In this document: positions 11,274 to 19,941 of the stretch, in pieces | How the letters are laid out: each line of letters starts with the position of its first letter | Position numbering within the stretch: the stretch's first letter is position 1 | Origin: Ceratopteris richardii | Lineage: Eukaryota; Streptophyta; Polypodiopsida; Polypodiales; Pteridaceae | Assembly (NCBI GenBank): GCA_020310875.1 | Contig: CM035413.1 | Location: forward strand, 188,871,904 to 188,935,903 | Direction: 5' to 3' | DNA length: 64,000 nt | Position numbers and translations under genes: made by a program | The notes under the pieces: generated by a model | What the model saw: the letters and a program-made list of their open reading frames with translations, nothing else | The model's database searches: none | Told to the model about the DNA's origin: nothing

Positions 11274-11979
11274 TATTGGAACTGAAGGACTCACCAGGCA
11301 AGGAAGCTTACGAAGGGAGTCAGAGAGAAGAGAAAGTACAAGTAGACAGAGCAGTCAACGACGATCTGGCAAGTAGGCCAATGTTTTTTTTCAGGACACT
11401 AATGCATATAAAAGAGTTGGACACACAAGGAGAAGGAGCAAGTAGGGAGCTCCAGGAAATGTATGTCAAAATGTTAATAAAAACCCCTACAAAAATAGTG
11501 ATTTTCATCACTAAAAACCATTGTAAATACCATTTCATATTTTTTAGCTCCATTTTGTGCAAGCCAAGGAGTCCTTGAGCTTGAGGAGCTTTAGAAGTAC
11601 CTACCTGTCAGTTTTCACATTTTTTAGACTTTGTTTGAACCTCCAAATAGGGTAGGGAACCTAATTTTTAACTAGGCCGGACACTAGGTCTGGACATGGC
11701 CAAAACCTAGTCAAAAACTATAAATAGAGCTAGAGAGCTCATTTTTGAGGTTAGCTTGTAATTGATCTAAACTTGTAAGAGCTTTTTGAAAGTAATCTGA
11801 AGAACTCCATTGCTTCTCACTCTTTGTCTTGCCTTGTGTGCGCGTGTGTGTGTATGTGTGTGCATGTTAGTGTGCTTCTCACTCACGCACTTGTGCCTTC
11901 ACTTGCTCGGGGTCATCATACCATCCTCACGTCTTCCCGGATTGACATTAAAGGAGGTGCTACTCATCACTCAGCTACA
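11274..11979 (+). repeat. 5' LTR of element B
   Basis: 706 bp, the same length as the 3' LTR at 27465-28170. It ends CTACA like the 3' LTR but starts TA instead of TG, a likely G-to-A change after insertion. It holds the TATA box at 11719, an AT-rich centre and a GT-rich tract (about 11838-11880) shared with the LTRs of A and G. Confidence 0.95.
11719..11726 (+). promoter_or_regulatory. TATA box in LTR (element B 5' LTR)
   Basis: TATAAATA in the context AAAACTATAAATAGAGC. The same box occurs at 27910 (B 3' LTR), 29295 (A 3' LTR) and, on the minus strand, at 40791-40798 and 46417-46424 (element G). Conservation across diverged LTRs supports it as the core promoter for genomic RNA. Confidence 0.75.
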
Positions 11980-11987
11980 CCAAATTT

Positions 11988-12005
11988 TGGCGCCGTTGCC
12001 GGGGA
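11988..12005 (+). other. primer-binding site, tRNA-Asp type (element B)
   Basis: TGGCGCCGTTGCCGGGGA, eight bases after the LTR end, is an exact 18-base complement to the 3' end of plant tRNA-Asp as I know it. G carries the same site with one change (46143-46160). Confidence 0.9.
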
Positions 12006-12026
12006 TCGAGCTTTGAGGACGAGCGT

Positions 12027-12039
12027 GTGATGGTAAGAC
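12027..12039 (+). promoter_or_regulatory. candidate 5' splice site in leader (element B)
   Basis: GTGATG/GTAAGACG, with GT at 12033-12034, lies 28 bases after the PBS. Element G keeps GTGATG/GTAAGATG at the same place (46107-46120, minus strand) although the leaders are otherwise much diverged. The position resembles a retroviral major splice donor. Pairing with the acceptor at 23346-23347 would give an RNA encoding only the 3' frame. A nearer acceptor-like TTCATTGCAG (about 12267-12276) could instead define a leader intron. Confidence 0.45.
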
Positions 12040-12349
12040 GTAGATTTGAGACGTTGGCGTTGTAGGTAATTTCTTTACTTTTCTTATTTTTCTCTTTCTT
12101 ACCTCACCATCATCATCCTCACCATATCCGACCTCCACCTCCATCATCGCGAGAAAAATTTCAGTTTTTTTATCATATCACCATCTCCACCTCATTTCCC
12201 TCATTCCACTTGTGAGAGAGAGCAAGAGAGCTGTTTGTGTGTGCCGTTTTTGCATGTTTCTTGAGCTTCATTGCAGGTATTTGCTGTATCATCGTGTCCA
12301 GCATGCTGCGTAGGTACGAAAACGCTCAGAACTGTCTCTGTGTCGCAGA

Positions 12350-12955
12350 CCTCTGTCGATCGCGATCGACAGAAAATTCGATCATTTGGTAAAACAAAGT
12401 GCACCACTGTAACAAGCACAAAGAGCACATTCTAAATCACTAAAAACAATTGAAAAAATCCGTGTTTCTCTGTCAATCGCGACCGACACCATCGATCGCG
12501 ATCGATAGTCGCGATCGACAACATCTGTCAATCGCGACCGACAGACCTGTCGATCGCGACCGACAGACCCCACGACCGACTGACTGCCATATAGGACCCT
12601 GTCAATCGCGATTGACACCGTCGATCGTGATCTACAGCAACGATCGACACCTCTGTCAGTCGCGATTGACACCGTCGATCGCGACCGATTGAATTTCAAC
12701 GATTGATTGACTTTTTCGTGTAGCCACGTGTCCATCGCGATGGACACAGCCCCGATCAACTGAATTCACAATGGAAATCTCGGAAAAAGTGTCGATCGCG
12801 ATTGACCCCGTCGATCACGATTGACAGGACTCACGACCGACTCTGTCGATCGCGATTGACACTGTCAATCGCGATTGACGTGTCGATCGCGACCGACACG
12901 CCCCGACGGACACCTCTGTTAATCGCGATTGACAGACCTGTCGATCGCGATTGAC
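12350..12955 (+). repeat. array of palindromic GTCGATCGCGATCGAC-like repeats
   Basis: I count about 17 near-complete and several half copies of a 16-base near-palindrome, consensus GTCRATCGCGAYYGAC centred on CG, often flanked by TGT and ACA. Spacing is irregular (roughly 16 to 70 bases). Copies differ by C/T and G/A changes. Open frames across it on both strands read as repeated S-I-A-I-D-R peptides and are by-products of the repeat. Confidence 0.85.
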
Positions 12956-13033
12956 AGGCTTTTCGGCCAAAATTTTAGGGTTATTTTTTCCAAGTCCTTG
13001 GGGAATTTTGGGCATAATTAGAGAGTCACTAGT

Positions 13034-13207
13034 GATTTGTGAGGTCCCTACACATGTTTTCTTGAGAAAAACCCTGTGATCTGTCAGCCTGTTTGAACCC
13101 ATGTTTTAGCACAAGAACCCTGATTTGTGAGGTCCCTACACATGTTTTCTTGAGAAAAACCCTGTGATCTGTCAGCCTGTTTGAACCCTGTTTTAGCACA
13201 AGAACCC
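13034..13207 (+). repeat. 88-bp tandem duplication in leader (element B)
   Basis: Two adjacent copies, starting GATTTGTGAGGTCCCTACAC at 13034 and at 13122, differ only by a two-base deletion (CCCATG versus CCCTG) near the end of the second copy. The low divergence indicates a recent duplication. No coding role is seen. Confidence 0.88.
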
Positions 13208-13668
13208 TGAACTGTCATAACTTTTTCATACGAAATCCGTTTGCTGTGATTCTTGTCTTGTTGGAAAGCTCGTGGGGAGTACAACCAAAACTTCCACTGG
13301 TTACGGTTAAATTAAGATCAGGATTATTAGATAGGGAATTTTGAAGTTGACCATACCTAGGGGGAACAAAATTCAGGGATCTCTAGAATTGTTTTCCAAA
13401 AAAAATCAGTGTGCAAATTGGTGTTTGTGTTGCATGAATGAAAGTGATTGGTTCTGTCTTTGGAATTTAAGTCTTGAGCTAACTTTGGAACTCTTACAGA
13501 TCTATTGAGAGCATCGAAGGGCATTCTAAGCAAGAGTAAGTGCAAGCTTGGGAACGCGCTTTCTAGGCACTCAAGGGCTACCAAGAAGGAAACAAAAGGT
13601 TGGAAACTCTCAACTCCCTCTGTCAATTCCTAGCTTAGACTAAGAACGACTAGTGATAGGAGTAGGCC

Positions 13669-13866
13669 ATGGCGGCGATAGGCATTTATCAAGTTGAAGA
13701 CCACCTAAATACTCAAGTTCAAGCTAACGACATAATCTTTGTACGGTTGAGAACTTTAAAGGAAAAAAGACGTAACGTGGAACAATCAACTTCAAGTGCG
13801 GAAATACACTCAAGTATACCTGACGACGTGATATCAAACAAGATCATGAACACGATAACACACTAA
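13669..13866 (+). CDS. short open frame upstream of gag, doubtful (element B)
   Basis: A 65-codon ATG frame ends 78 bases before the gag ATG. The aligned stretch in element G has a stop and frame changes, so coding is not conserved. It may act only as an upstream open frame in the genomic RNA or be chance. Confidence 0.15.
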   Translation: MAAIGIYQVEDHLNTQVQANDIIFVRLRTLKEKRRNVEQSTSSAEIHSSIPDDVISNKIMNTITH

Positions 13867-13944
13867 AAAAGAATCAAGTGACTGACACCAATTGATCGGC
13901 AACGAGGTTGTACTTGGGCAAATTTGGGCTATTCAATTAGGCTT

Positions 13945-16900
13945 ATGAACCTTAGATCAGGGCGACATCTAGGGAGAGATAGACAAAGTCTTAGGTCTTT
14001 AGAGGCTAGCGTTAATCATACTGCTAGGTCTTGGGCCCATCAGTTGAGCCACCACTCGCATTACCCTAGCTCTGAGACTAGTGAATCAGAGATGTCTCAA
14101 GGTATGGAGAGACCTGCGGGGAGTTCAGGTGTGCCATATTTGTATAGGGTGGAAGGCCCCTACAAGACGCAGCTAGAATACCTTAGGACCAACCGACTAG
14201 GTGCTAGCATCTATGAGGACGGCCTAGGAAGATCACTGGTCCAGATTAAAAACCCTGACCAATCCATAGGACTAGAGCACCCAGCTGTCAAGTTTGAAAA
14301 CGGAGCATACCTAGACAAGGAAGGGACAATATATGTAGACACCAGTCACCCCGATAAGACAGATGAATTTGGGAATGTGATCTCAGAAGCGGATTTAGGT
14401 GACCTGGAGCAAGGAAACATGGGTGTAGAACCTAGGACCCCCCGAGGCAAATCTGTTCTTACTAGAATCCTCAATCCTGAGTGGGTCCCCCAGGACAACA
14501 AGAGTATAGATCTACTTCTGAACCGAGAGACTGACGAAGCCTTTCGGAGGTATAAATCTGATCGGCCAAATGATATAGGAACAATCATGATCTATGAGTT
14601 TAAAGATCCAGATAGCCCAGGCAGAGTGACCTACCTGGATCACGCTTCAGAGAGGATCTTTGTGGTTACAGAACATGATAGACATGCTTACACTTGGAAG
14701 GCTGAATTCGTTTTCCCCCAACCAAGATCAAACGTGTCCTATGGTCACCCTCGAGCTGGAACATCCCAAGCTCATGGAACTCAAAGAGACAGAAGTAGAG
14801 ATAGGCCAGAAGTAAGCTTTGCCAACCCAGGGGGCAGAGAGACGAGGACGGAAACAAATAGAGTAGAACTTGAGGTACTTAGAGCTCCTAGGAATCAAAG
14901 AAATGCGGATGAGTTCCCTCTGCCAAGACCGAGAGAGCACACGAGGACTTTGAGACCGACCCAGTTAGTGAAGTCCATGAAGAACTACTTCGATGGCACC
15001 GGAGACCCCTACGATCACGTAGCCGAGTTTAGGAAAGTCTTGAGAGCTGAACAAGTGGAGGATCTATTCACGCAGTACAATGCCTTTGGTCTAACCCTTA
15101 GGAACACCGCCCTGACATGGTTTCAGCCACTAAACGAAAGGCAGTTCAAGAGCATAGACCAACTTCTAGAGGCATTCATTATCGAATTCTCTAAAAGTGG
15201 CATAAGACATAACACTTCCTTGCTGATTCACAGCTTCAAGCAAACCCCTCAAGAAACCGTGAGACTTGCTGGAAGAAGATTTAGGCAGTACCTAGAGAGA
15301 TGCCCTGTCCCTGAGTTACCCACACCAGCTAAGCAAGTGGCTTTGTTCTTGGATGGATTGCTAAGTACCAAATTGTGCATTGACATCGAGGATAACCTAG
15401 GGGAAGAACTAGAGCTTTCCAAAATCTACAAAGACTCAGATAGTGCCTCTAACCTCTCTTCCTCGCAATCCACATCAATTGAGGAACTTGCAGAGAAAGT
15501 AGCTCAGAAATTAGGTGTCACTAGCAAACAGATCCCAAGATTTGCCCCAGTAAAAAGATGCTATACTTGTGGAGGTGACCATATGGCAAATGTATGTCCC
15601 ATTATGGCTCAACCCCAAGTAAATCCTAATAGCCAGTACTGCACCATAGAACGAAGATACACAAATCACACAGCACAAGACTGCCCATACAATAAGCAAG
15701 CGGTTAGGCAAACCTACCCTCAGCCATACCCTCAACAAGGCAGATACCAGAGTCAATACCCACCACAACAGTATACTAGGCCTCAGCAAAATTACCAACC
15801 GCAATATCAGGCCCAACTGAGACCCCAGCCAGTGCTAGCACAACAACCACCTGCTCCTACTAATGTGATTCCAGTAAAGTATGCTACTGCAGAAGAAAAC
15901 CTGAATAGAGCTATAGTCCCAGTAACACCATTAATTTCAGAAAGTGATCCTAGTGACCATAGCTTCGATTCTACACATGTTGATAGCCCCCAGGCCTACT
16001 ACATGAAGTCTCCTAAACATGGTGAGTCCTACTATAGTGAAGAGCCAAATGAACCTAGTTGGGAGTCAGATTACACAAACGTCATCATGTACACAAACCC
16101 CAACCCTAGACCTCAACCTAGGCAAGTAAGACCCCCATTCCCTAGAGGACCATGCTACAGATGTCAGGGAGATCATCTCATTTGTGATTGTCCCTTGCCT
16201 CCACCTACACAACCCCAATCAATGACGATCCAGGGCTTTTGCCAAGAATGTGGAAAGGAGCATCTCTTACGAGATTGTCCAAAGAATCCCAGCAATATGC
16301 CAAAAATCACTCCCATTAACGTTATTGGGTTAGTGGTAGATTCCACAGGAAGTGTCACTTCCACTGCACCGATACAAGTGCTCACTAGAGCCCAAGCCTT
16401 ACAGCAGAACCCAGGTGTAGGCCAGGAAAAGAGCCCAGATGTTAGTGAAACAGAGAGCATGACAAAGAAAAGGACTAGAGCTTGGAGAGATAGTCGTGAA
16501 AGAATGAAAAGACAATGGGCAAAAAAGATGAGTGAACTCGAGGAAAGCCTCAGAGAAACAAAGGCCAGGATAACTGAACTCACATCTCAAACTCCCTCTC
16601 ACACTACCCCACCACCACCATTCCCATCTCCATCCGACGCGCCACCTTCCAACCCACCTCACACTATTCCACCACCCCCAAGAGTAGGATCAGTCCTAGC
16701 AGATCCCACTCCCGAGGACCTAAACATGATGCTTAAAGCATATCAGGCCAGAATCCAAGATGGGCCAAACGTAACTGATCATGAAAAGTGCTACCCTAGA
16801 GCAGAATTAGAGCTTGAACGAACCAAAATCTGTGCCAAATTGGTGGAATTGGCTCAAACCATGTTTGAAGCCAGCCGCCTTTTTAACATATCTAGCTCAG

Positions 16901-19900
16901 CCAAGACGCAGCTGCACTTTGAAGGACTGTTAGAAAGAATAGAAAGGATGATTGCACAATCAGAAAAGGAACCCGCCTCTCAATACAAGGACAAGGCAAG
17001 TGAAAGAGTAAGCATTCCTGCCCAGGAAGCCTATGTGCCTAACTCTACGGAGCCAAACACATCATCTTCTATGAATCGGTTCACACCAGAATTCCTACGC
17101 AAGATTCAAGAAGACAAATGGGCTAAAGAGAGTGAAGTCCCTCCTCCCATTGAACTTGTGGATGATGCACACGACCAATTCCCACAAGACATCCCATCCA
17201 TTTATGAGGAGCAGGAGAGCACCCAATCTCAGGAAAGATTAGACTTTGAGTCTAACTCTCTGCAAGAATTACCCCACTTCACAGGTCCATGGGAAGCTAA
17301 GTCTACTTGTATGAGAGCACCCACAGTCATGGTACGAAATGAAGACTCGGTCATACCTAGGAACACGGAGGTAGTAAAGAATACTAAAGTGCAGTGCAAC
17401 CTCACCTTAGAAGAGCTACTCAAAGTTAGGCCAGAGCTATGGAAGCATGTTGCCAAACAAGTACCAGAAATAGCAAAACCTCGTTCCCAGGTAGGATCCC
17501 AGAGAACAGTGCCAGAAATATCATTGGACAAGATAGGGGACATGAGTGAGGGCAAAGAGGGAAACACATATCTTCCTATCACCCATCAAGGATACACCAC
17601 CAAGGCCATTCTAGACTCAGGCGCAGGAGTTGCAATTGCTACTACTTCCCTATGGAAGCGTTGGGGCAAGCCAGCACTCAGGCCCACGAGGATGAAATTG
17701 CAAATGGCCAATGGTCACAAAGAGAGACCCCTAGGGCTGTTAGAAGGAATAACTCTCACCACATGTGGCGTTGAGTTCGAGCATACATTTGCTATATGTG
17801 ATTTTAGCAAAAATCATGCCTATGAAATGATATTGGGACGACCCTTTATGCAACAGTTGCAAGTGGTACAGGATTGGGGAACCAACTCCTTGTACTTGCA
17901 ACACTTGGGTGTTACGACCAAAGTGAATCTCAAAGATTACTCTCATAGAGATGTCCCTCCTATCCAATGGAATCCCATCCATAGAACCAAAGATGATACG
18001 GAATCGGTGCATTCCATAGGATCAAGATCCTCATGGATGCATGAAGACACCCACTTATGGATGTGCAAAGTAGCAGTAGAAGAAGAGAAGAGAGAAGAAG
18101 CCAGAGAGATAGGTGCAAAAGAAACACATAGATCAATTCAAGACCCGGCCTATGCACCTGTAGTCTTCCCTGACGAAGAATTTGAACCCCACGGCTGGGC
18201 AAAAATCCTAGCAACAATGGATGTAGCCATCAATGAAGAACAATGGACACCTCACTGTGATGAAGATGGCTATGACATTTCAGTCTTCTCCATAGAGCCA
18301 ATCATGGGAGAGGCAGTGTTAGAAGAGTGTGAACCTAGCCCTGATGCATTTGAGGATGCAAGTGACTCCGATCTAGAGTCAATCATTATGGATCCACCTT
18401 TTGCATCAGATGAAGAATACTTCTATGAAGTAGAATTTCAACCCCAGAGGTATGGAGAGCTTACAAATGATGTAAGGCTAGCCACACATGTGACCCCGAA
18501 GGAAGAAGGAAAGAAAAGAAAGAAGAGAGAAGTCACACCAGAAGAGGAAGAATCTTTGTTTGAGGTCCCGGAAAATTTTAAGAAGTATGAGATAGATGAC
18601 AGGAGAGTCATGATCAGAATGCCTAAAAGGGAGGCGCAATCAGGAGAGGCCTATGATAACAAAGAGACCACCAAGAAAATAGTGGTAGCCATGGAAGAAG
18701 GAGAAGAGAGATGCACGTGCATAGGCCATGACCTGAAAAAAGACGAAGAGCACGACTTGATAGCCTTGCTAAGAGAATACAGAGATGTATTCGCTTGGAG
18801 TTACAAGGATTTGAAGGGTGTTGATCCAGACATATGCTCACACACTATCACCATGACCTCAGATGTTAGGCCCTCAAAGCAAAATCCATACACATATAAT
18901 GATAATTATGCGGCCAAGATCAAGGAAGAGATAGATAGACTGGTTGAAGCTGGATTCATCTATGAAATTGAGCATACTGAGTGGGTATCTCCCATTGTAG
19001 TGGTGCCCAAGAAAAATGGAAAGCTGCGTGTATGCATTAACTTGAAGAAGGTCAATGCAGCCACAATTCGAGATAACTATCCGCTTCCTATCACAGAACA
19101 TCTCTTAGAAAGAGTAGCACGCAAGGAAGTGTACAGCTTCCTTGATGGATTTTCGGGCTACAATCAAGTAGCCATAGCTCCAGAAGATCAGCATAAGATG
19201 GCTTTTGCCACTGAATGGGGCATTTTTGCCTTTAGATTAATGCCATTTGGGCTTACCAATGCACCCGCTACCTTCCACAGACTAATGTGCCATGTATTTA
19301 AAGAGTTCCTGAGGAAGAACTTAGAAGTCTATGTTGATGATCTCTATGCTCATTCCAACATTAGGCAAACCCATATTCCTGAACTCAGACAAATCTTTGA
19401 CAAATGTAGAGAATATCAAGTCTGCTTGAACCCAGAAAAATGTGTTTTCATGGTCAGGCAAGGCAAGATTTTAGGACACATAGTGTCAAAGAATGGCATA
19501 TCCACTGATGAAGAGAAAGTAAGAGCCATAGCCGAGTTACCTAGGCCAAAGAATGTCAAGGAAGTACAAGCTTTCATGGGGCATTGTGGTTATTACCGAC
19601 GGTTTATACACATGTATGCCATCATAGCAAAGCCTCTGTATGGACTTTTGACTAACTTTGAGTGGACTGATGAATGTGAGCATTCCTTCAATGAACTTAA
19701 ACAGCGATTATGTTCAGCACCAATCTTGACCACACCAGATTGGAATAAGCCTTTCCATGTTCATGTTGATGCATCCAATTATTCTATTGGGTGTGTACTC
19801 GCACAACCTACTGGTGAAGGTAATATGGATCTTCCAATTGCCTATGCTAGTAGACAATTGAATGGAGCTGAACGAAATTATACCACTACTGAGAGAGAAG

Positions 19901-19941
19901 GACTAGGCATGGTATATGCGGTTAAAAAGTTTTGCAAATAA
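13945..19941 (+). CDS. Gag-Pol polyprotein: gag, PR1, RT, RNase H N-terminal part (element B)
   Basis: A single frame of about 2,000 codons. I choose ATG 13945 (MNLRSGRH) because G gag also starts MNLRSGRHLGRD; upstream in-frame codons have no ATG. Order: gag N-terminal region; retrotransposon gag domain (about 14970-15390, FDGTGDPYDHVAEF, WFQPLNER); knuckles at 15559, 16153 and 16240, all CX2CX3HX4C; Pro-rich hinge; acidic linker; PR1 with LDSGAG (Asp 17614-17616) and MILGRPFM; acidic spacer; RT with YVDD at 19330-19341; RNase H from about 19750. A 14-bp deletion after 19932, relative to A, shifts the frame and ends it at TAA 19939, removing the rest of RNase H and all integrase. Gag and pol share one frame, so no frameshift signal is needed between them. 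Confidence 0.93.
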   Translation: MNLRSGRHLGRDRQSLRSLEASVNHTARSWAHQLSHHSHYPSSETSESEMSQGMERPAGSSGVPYLYRVEGPYKTQLEYLRTNRLGASIYEDGLGRSLVQIKNPDQSIGLEHPAVKFENGAYLDKEGTIYVDTSHPDKTDEFGNVISEADLGDLEQGNMGVEPRTPRGKSVLTRILNPEWVPQDNKSIDLLLNRETDEAFRRYKSDRPNDIGTIMIYEFKDPDSPGRVTYLDHASERIFVVTEHDRHAYTWKAEFVFPQPRSNVSYGHPRAGTSQAHGTQRDRSRDRPEVSFANPGGRETRTETNRVELEVLRAPRNQRNADEFPLPRPREHTRTLRPTQLVKSMKNYFDGTGDPYDHVAEFRKVLRAEQVEDLFTQYNAFGLTLRNTALTWFQPLNERQFKSIDQLLEAFIIEFSKSGIRHNTSLLIHSFKQTPQETVRLAGRRFRQYLERCPVPELPTPAKQVALFLDGLLSTKLCIDIEDNLGEELELSKIYKDSDSASNLSSSQSTSIEELAEKVAQKLGVTSKQIPRFAPVKRCYTCGGDHMANVCPIMAQPQVNPNSQYCTIERRYTNHTAQDCPYNKQAVRQTYPQPYPQQGRYQSQYPPQQYTRPQQNYQPQYQAQLRPQPVLAQQPPAPTNVIPVKYATAEENLNRAIVPVTPLISESDPSDHSFDSTHVDSPQAYYMKSPKHGESYYSEEPNEPSWESDYTNVIMYTNPNPRPQPRQVRPPFPRGPCYRCQGDHLICDCPLPPPTQPQSMTIQGFCQECGKEHLLRDCPKNPSNMPKITPINVIGLVVDSTGSVTSTAPIQVLTRAQALQQNPGVGQEKSPDVSETESMTKKRTRAWRDSRERMKRQWAKKMSELEESLRETKARITELTSQTPSHTTPPPPFPSPSDAPPSNPPHTIPPPPRVGSVLADPTPEDLNMMLKAYQARIQDGPNVTDHEKCYPRAELELERTKICAKLVELAQTMFEASRLFNISSSAKTQLHFEGLLERIERMIAQSEKEPASQYKDKASERVSIPAQEAYVPNSTEPNTSSSMNRFTPEFLRKIQEDKWAKESEVPPPIELVDDAHDQFPQDIPSIYEEQESTQSQERLDFESNSLQELPHFTGPWEAKSTCMRAPTVMVRNEDSVIPRNTEVVKNTKVQCNLTLEELLKVRPELWKHVAKQVPEIAKPRSQVGSQRTVPEISLDKIGDMSEGKEGNTYLPITHQGYTTKAILDSGAGVAIATTSLWKRWGKPALRPTRMKLQMANGHKERPLGLLEGITLTTCGVEFEHTFAICDFSKNHAYEMILGRPFMQQLQVVQDWGTNSLYLQHLGVTTKVNLKDYSHRDVPPIQWNPIHRTKDDTESVHSIGSRSSWMHEDTHLWMCKVAVEEEKREEAREIGAKETHRSIQDPAYAPVVFPDEEFEPHGWAKILATMDVAINEEQWTPHCDEDGYDISVFSIEPIMGEAVLEECEPSPDAFEDASDSDLESIIMDPPFASDEEYFYEVEFQPQRYGELTNDVRLATHVTPKEEGKKRKKREVTPEEEESLFEVPENFKKYEIDDRRVMIRMPKREAQSGEAYDNKETTKKIVVAMEEGEERCTCIGHDLKKDEEHDLIALLREYRDVFAWSYKDLKGVDPDICSHTITMTSDVRPSKQNPYTYNDNYAAKIKEEIDRLVEAGFIYEIEHTEWVSPIVVVPKKNGKLRVCINLKKVNAATIRDNYPLPITEHLLERVARKEVYSFLDGFSGYNQVAIAPEDQHKMAFATEWGIFAFRLMPFGLTNAPATFHRLMCHVFKEFLRKNLEVYVDDLYAHSNIRQTHIPELRQIFDKCREYQVCLNPEKCVFMVRQGKILGHIVSKNGISTDEEKVRAIAELPRPKNVKEVQAFMGHCGYYRRFIHMYAIIAKPLYGLLTNFEWTDECEHSFNELKQRLCSAPILTTPDWNKPFHVHVDASNYSIGCVLAQPTGEGNMDLPIAYASRQLNGAERNYTTTEREGLGMVYAVKKFCK

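Larger units (their letters stand above)
12006..13944 (+). other. untranslated leader between PBS and gag (element B)
   Basis: A leader of 1.9 kb with no convincing long gene. It contains a CT-rich stretch (12060-12200), a palindromic repeat array (12350-12955), an 88-bp tandem duplication (13034-13207) and a 65-codon open frame at 13669-13866 just before gag. The leader of element G (45132-46142) is about half as long; parts align (the PBS-proximal donor and the ACGACGTGAT region), but the palindromic array is absent. Confidence 0.7.

Noticed and set aside
11810..12030. Small Cys/Val-rich frames near LTR ends (also at 28001 and on the minus strand at 40476 and 46117)
   Set aside because: They come from the GT-rich tract of the LTR in several frames; no frame is preferred.
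12382..12759. Open frames on both strands across the leader array encoding repeated S-I-A-I-D-R peptides
   Set aside because: They are translations of the palindromic DNA repeat; peptide order follows the repeat, both strands look alike, and G lacks the array.
12350..12955. CRISPR-like array
   Set aside because: Repeats are short palindromes with irregular spacing and no uniform spacers, inside a plant retrotransposon leader.
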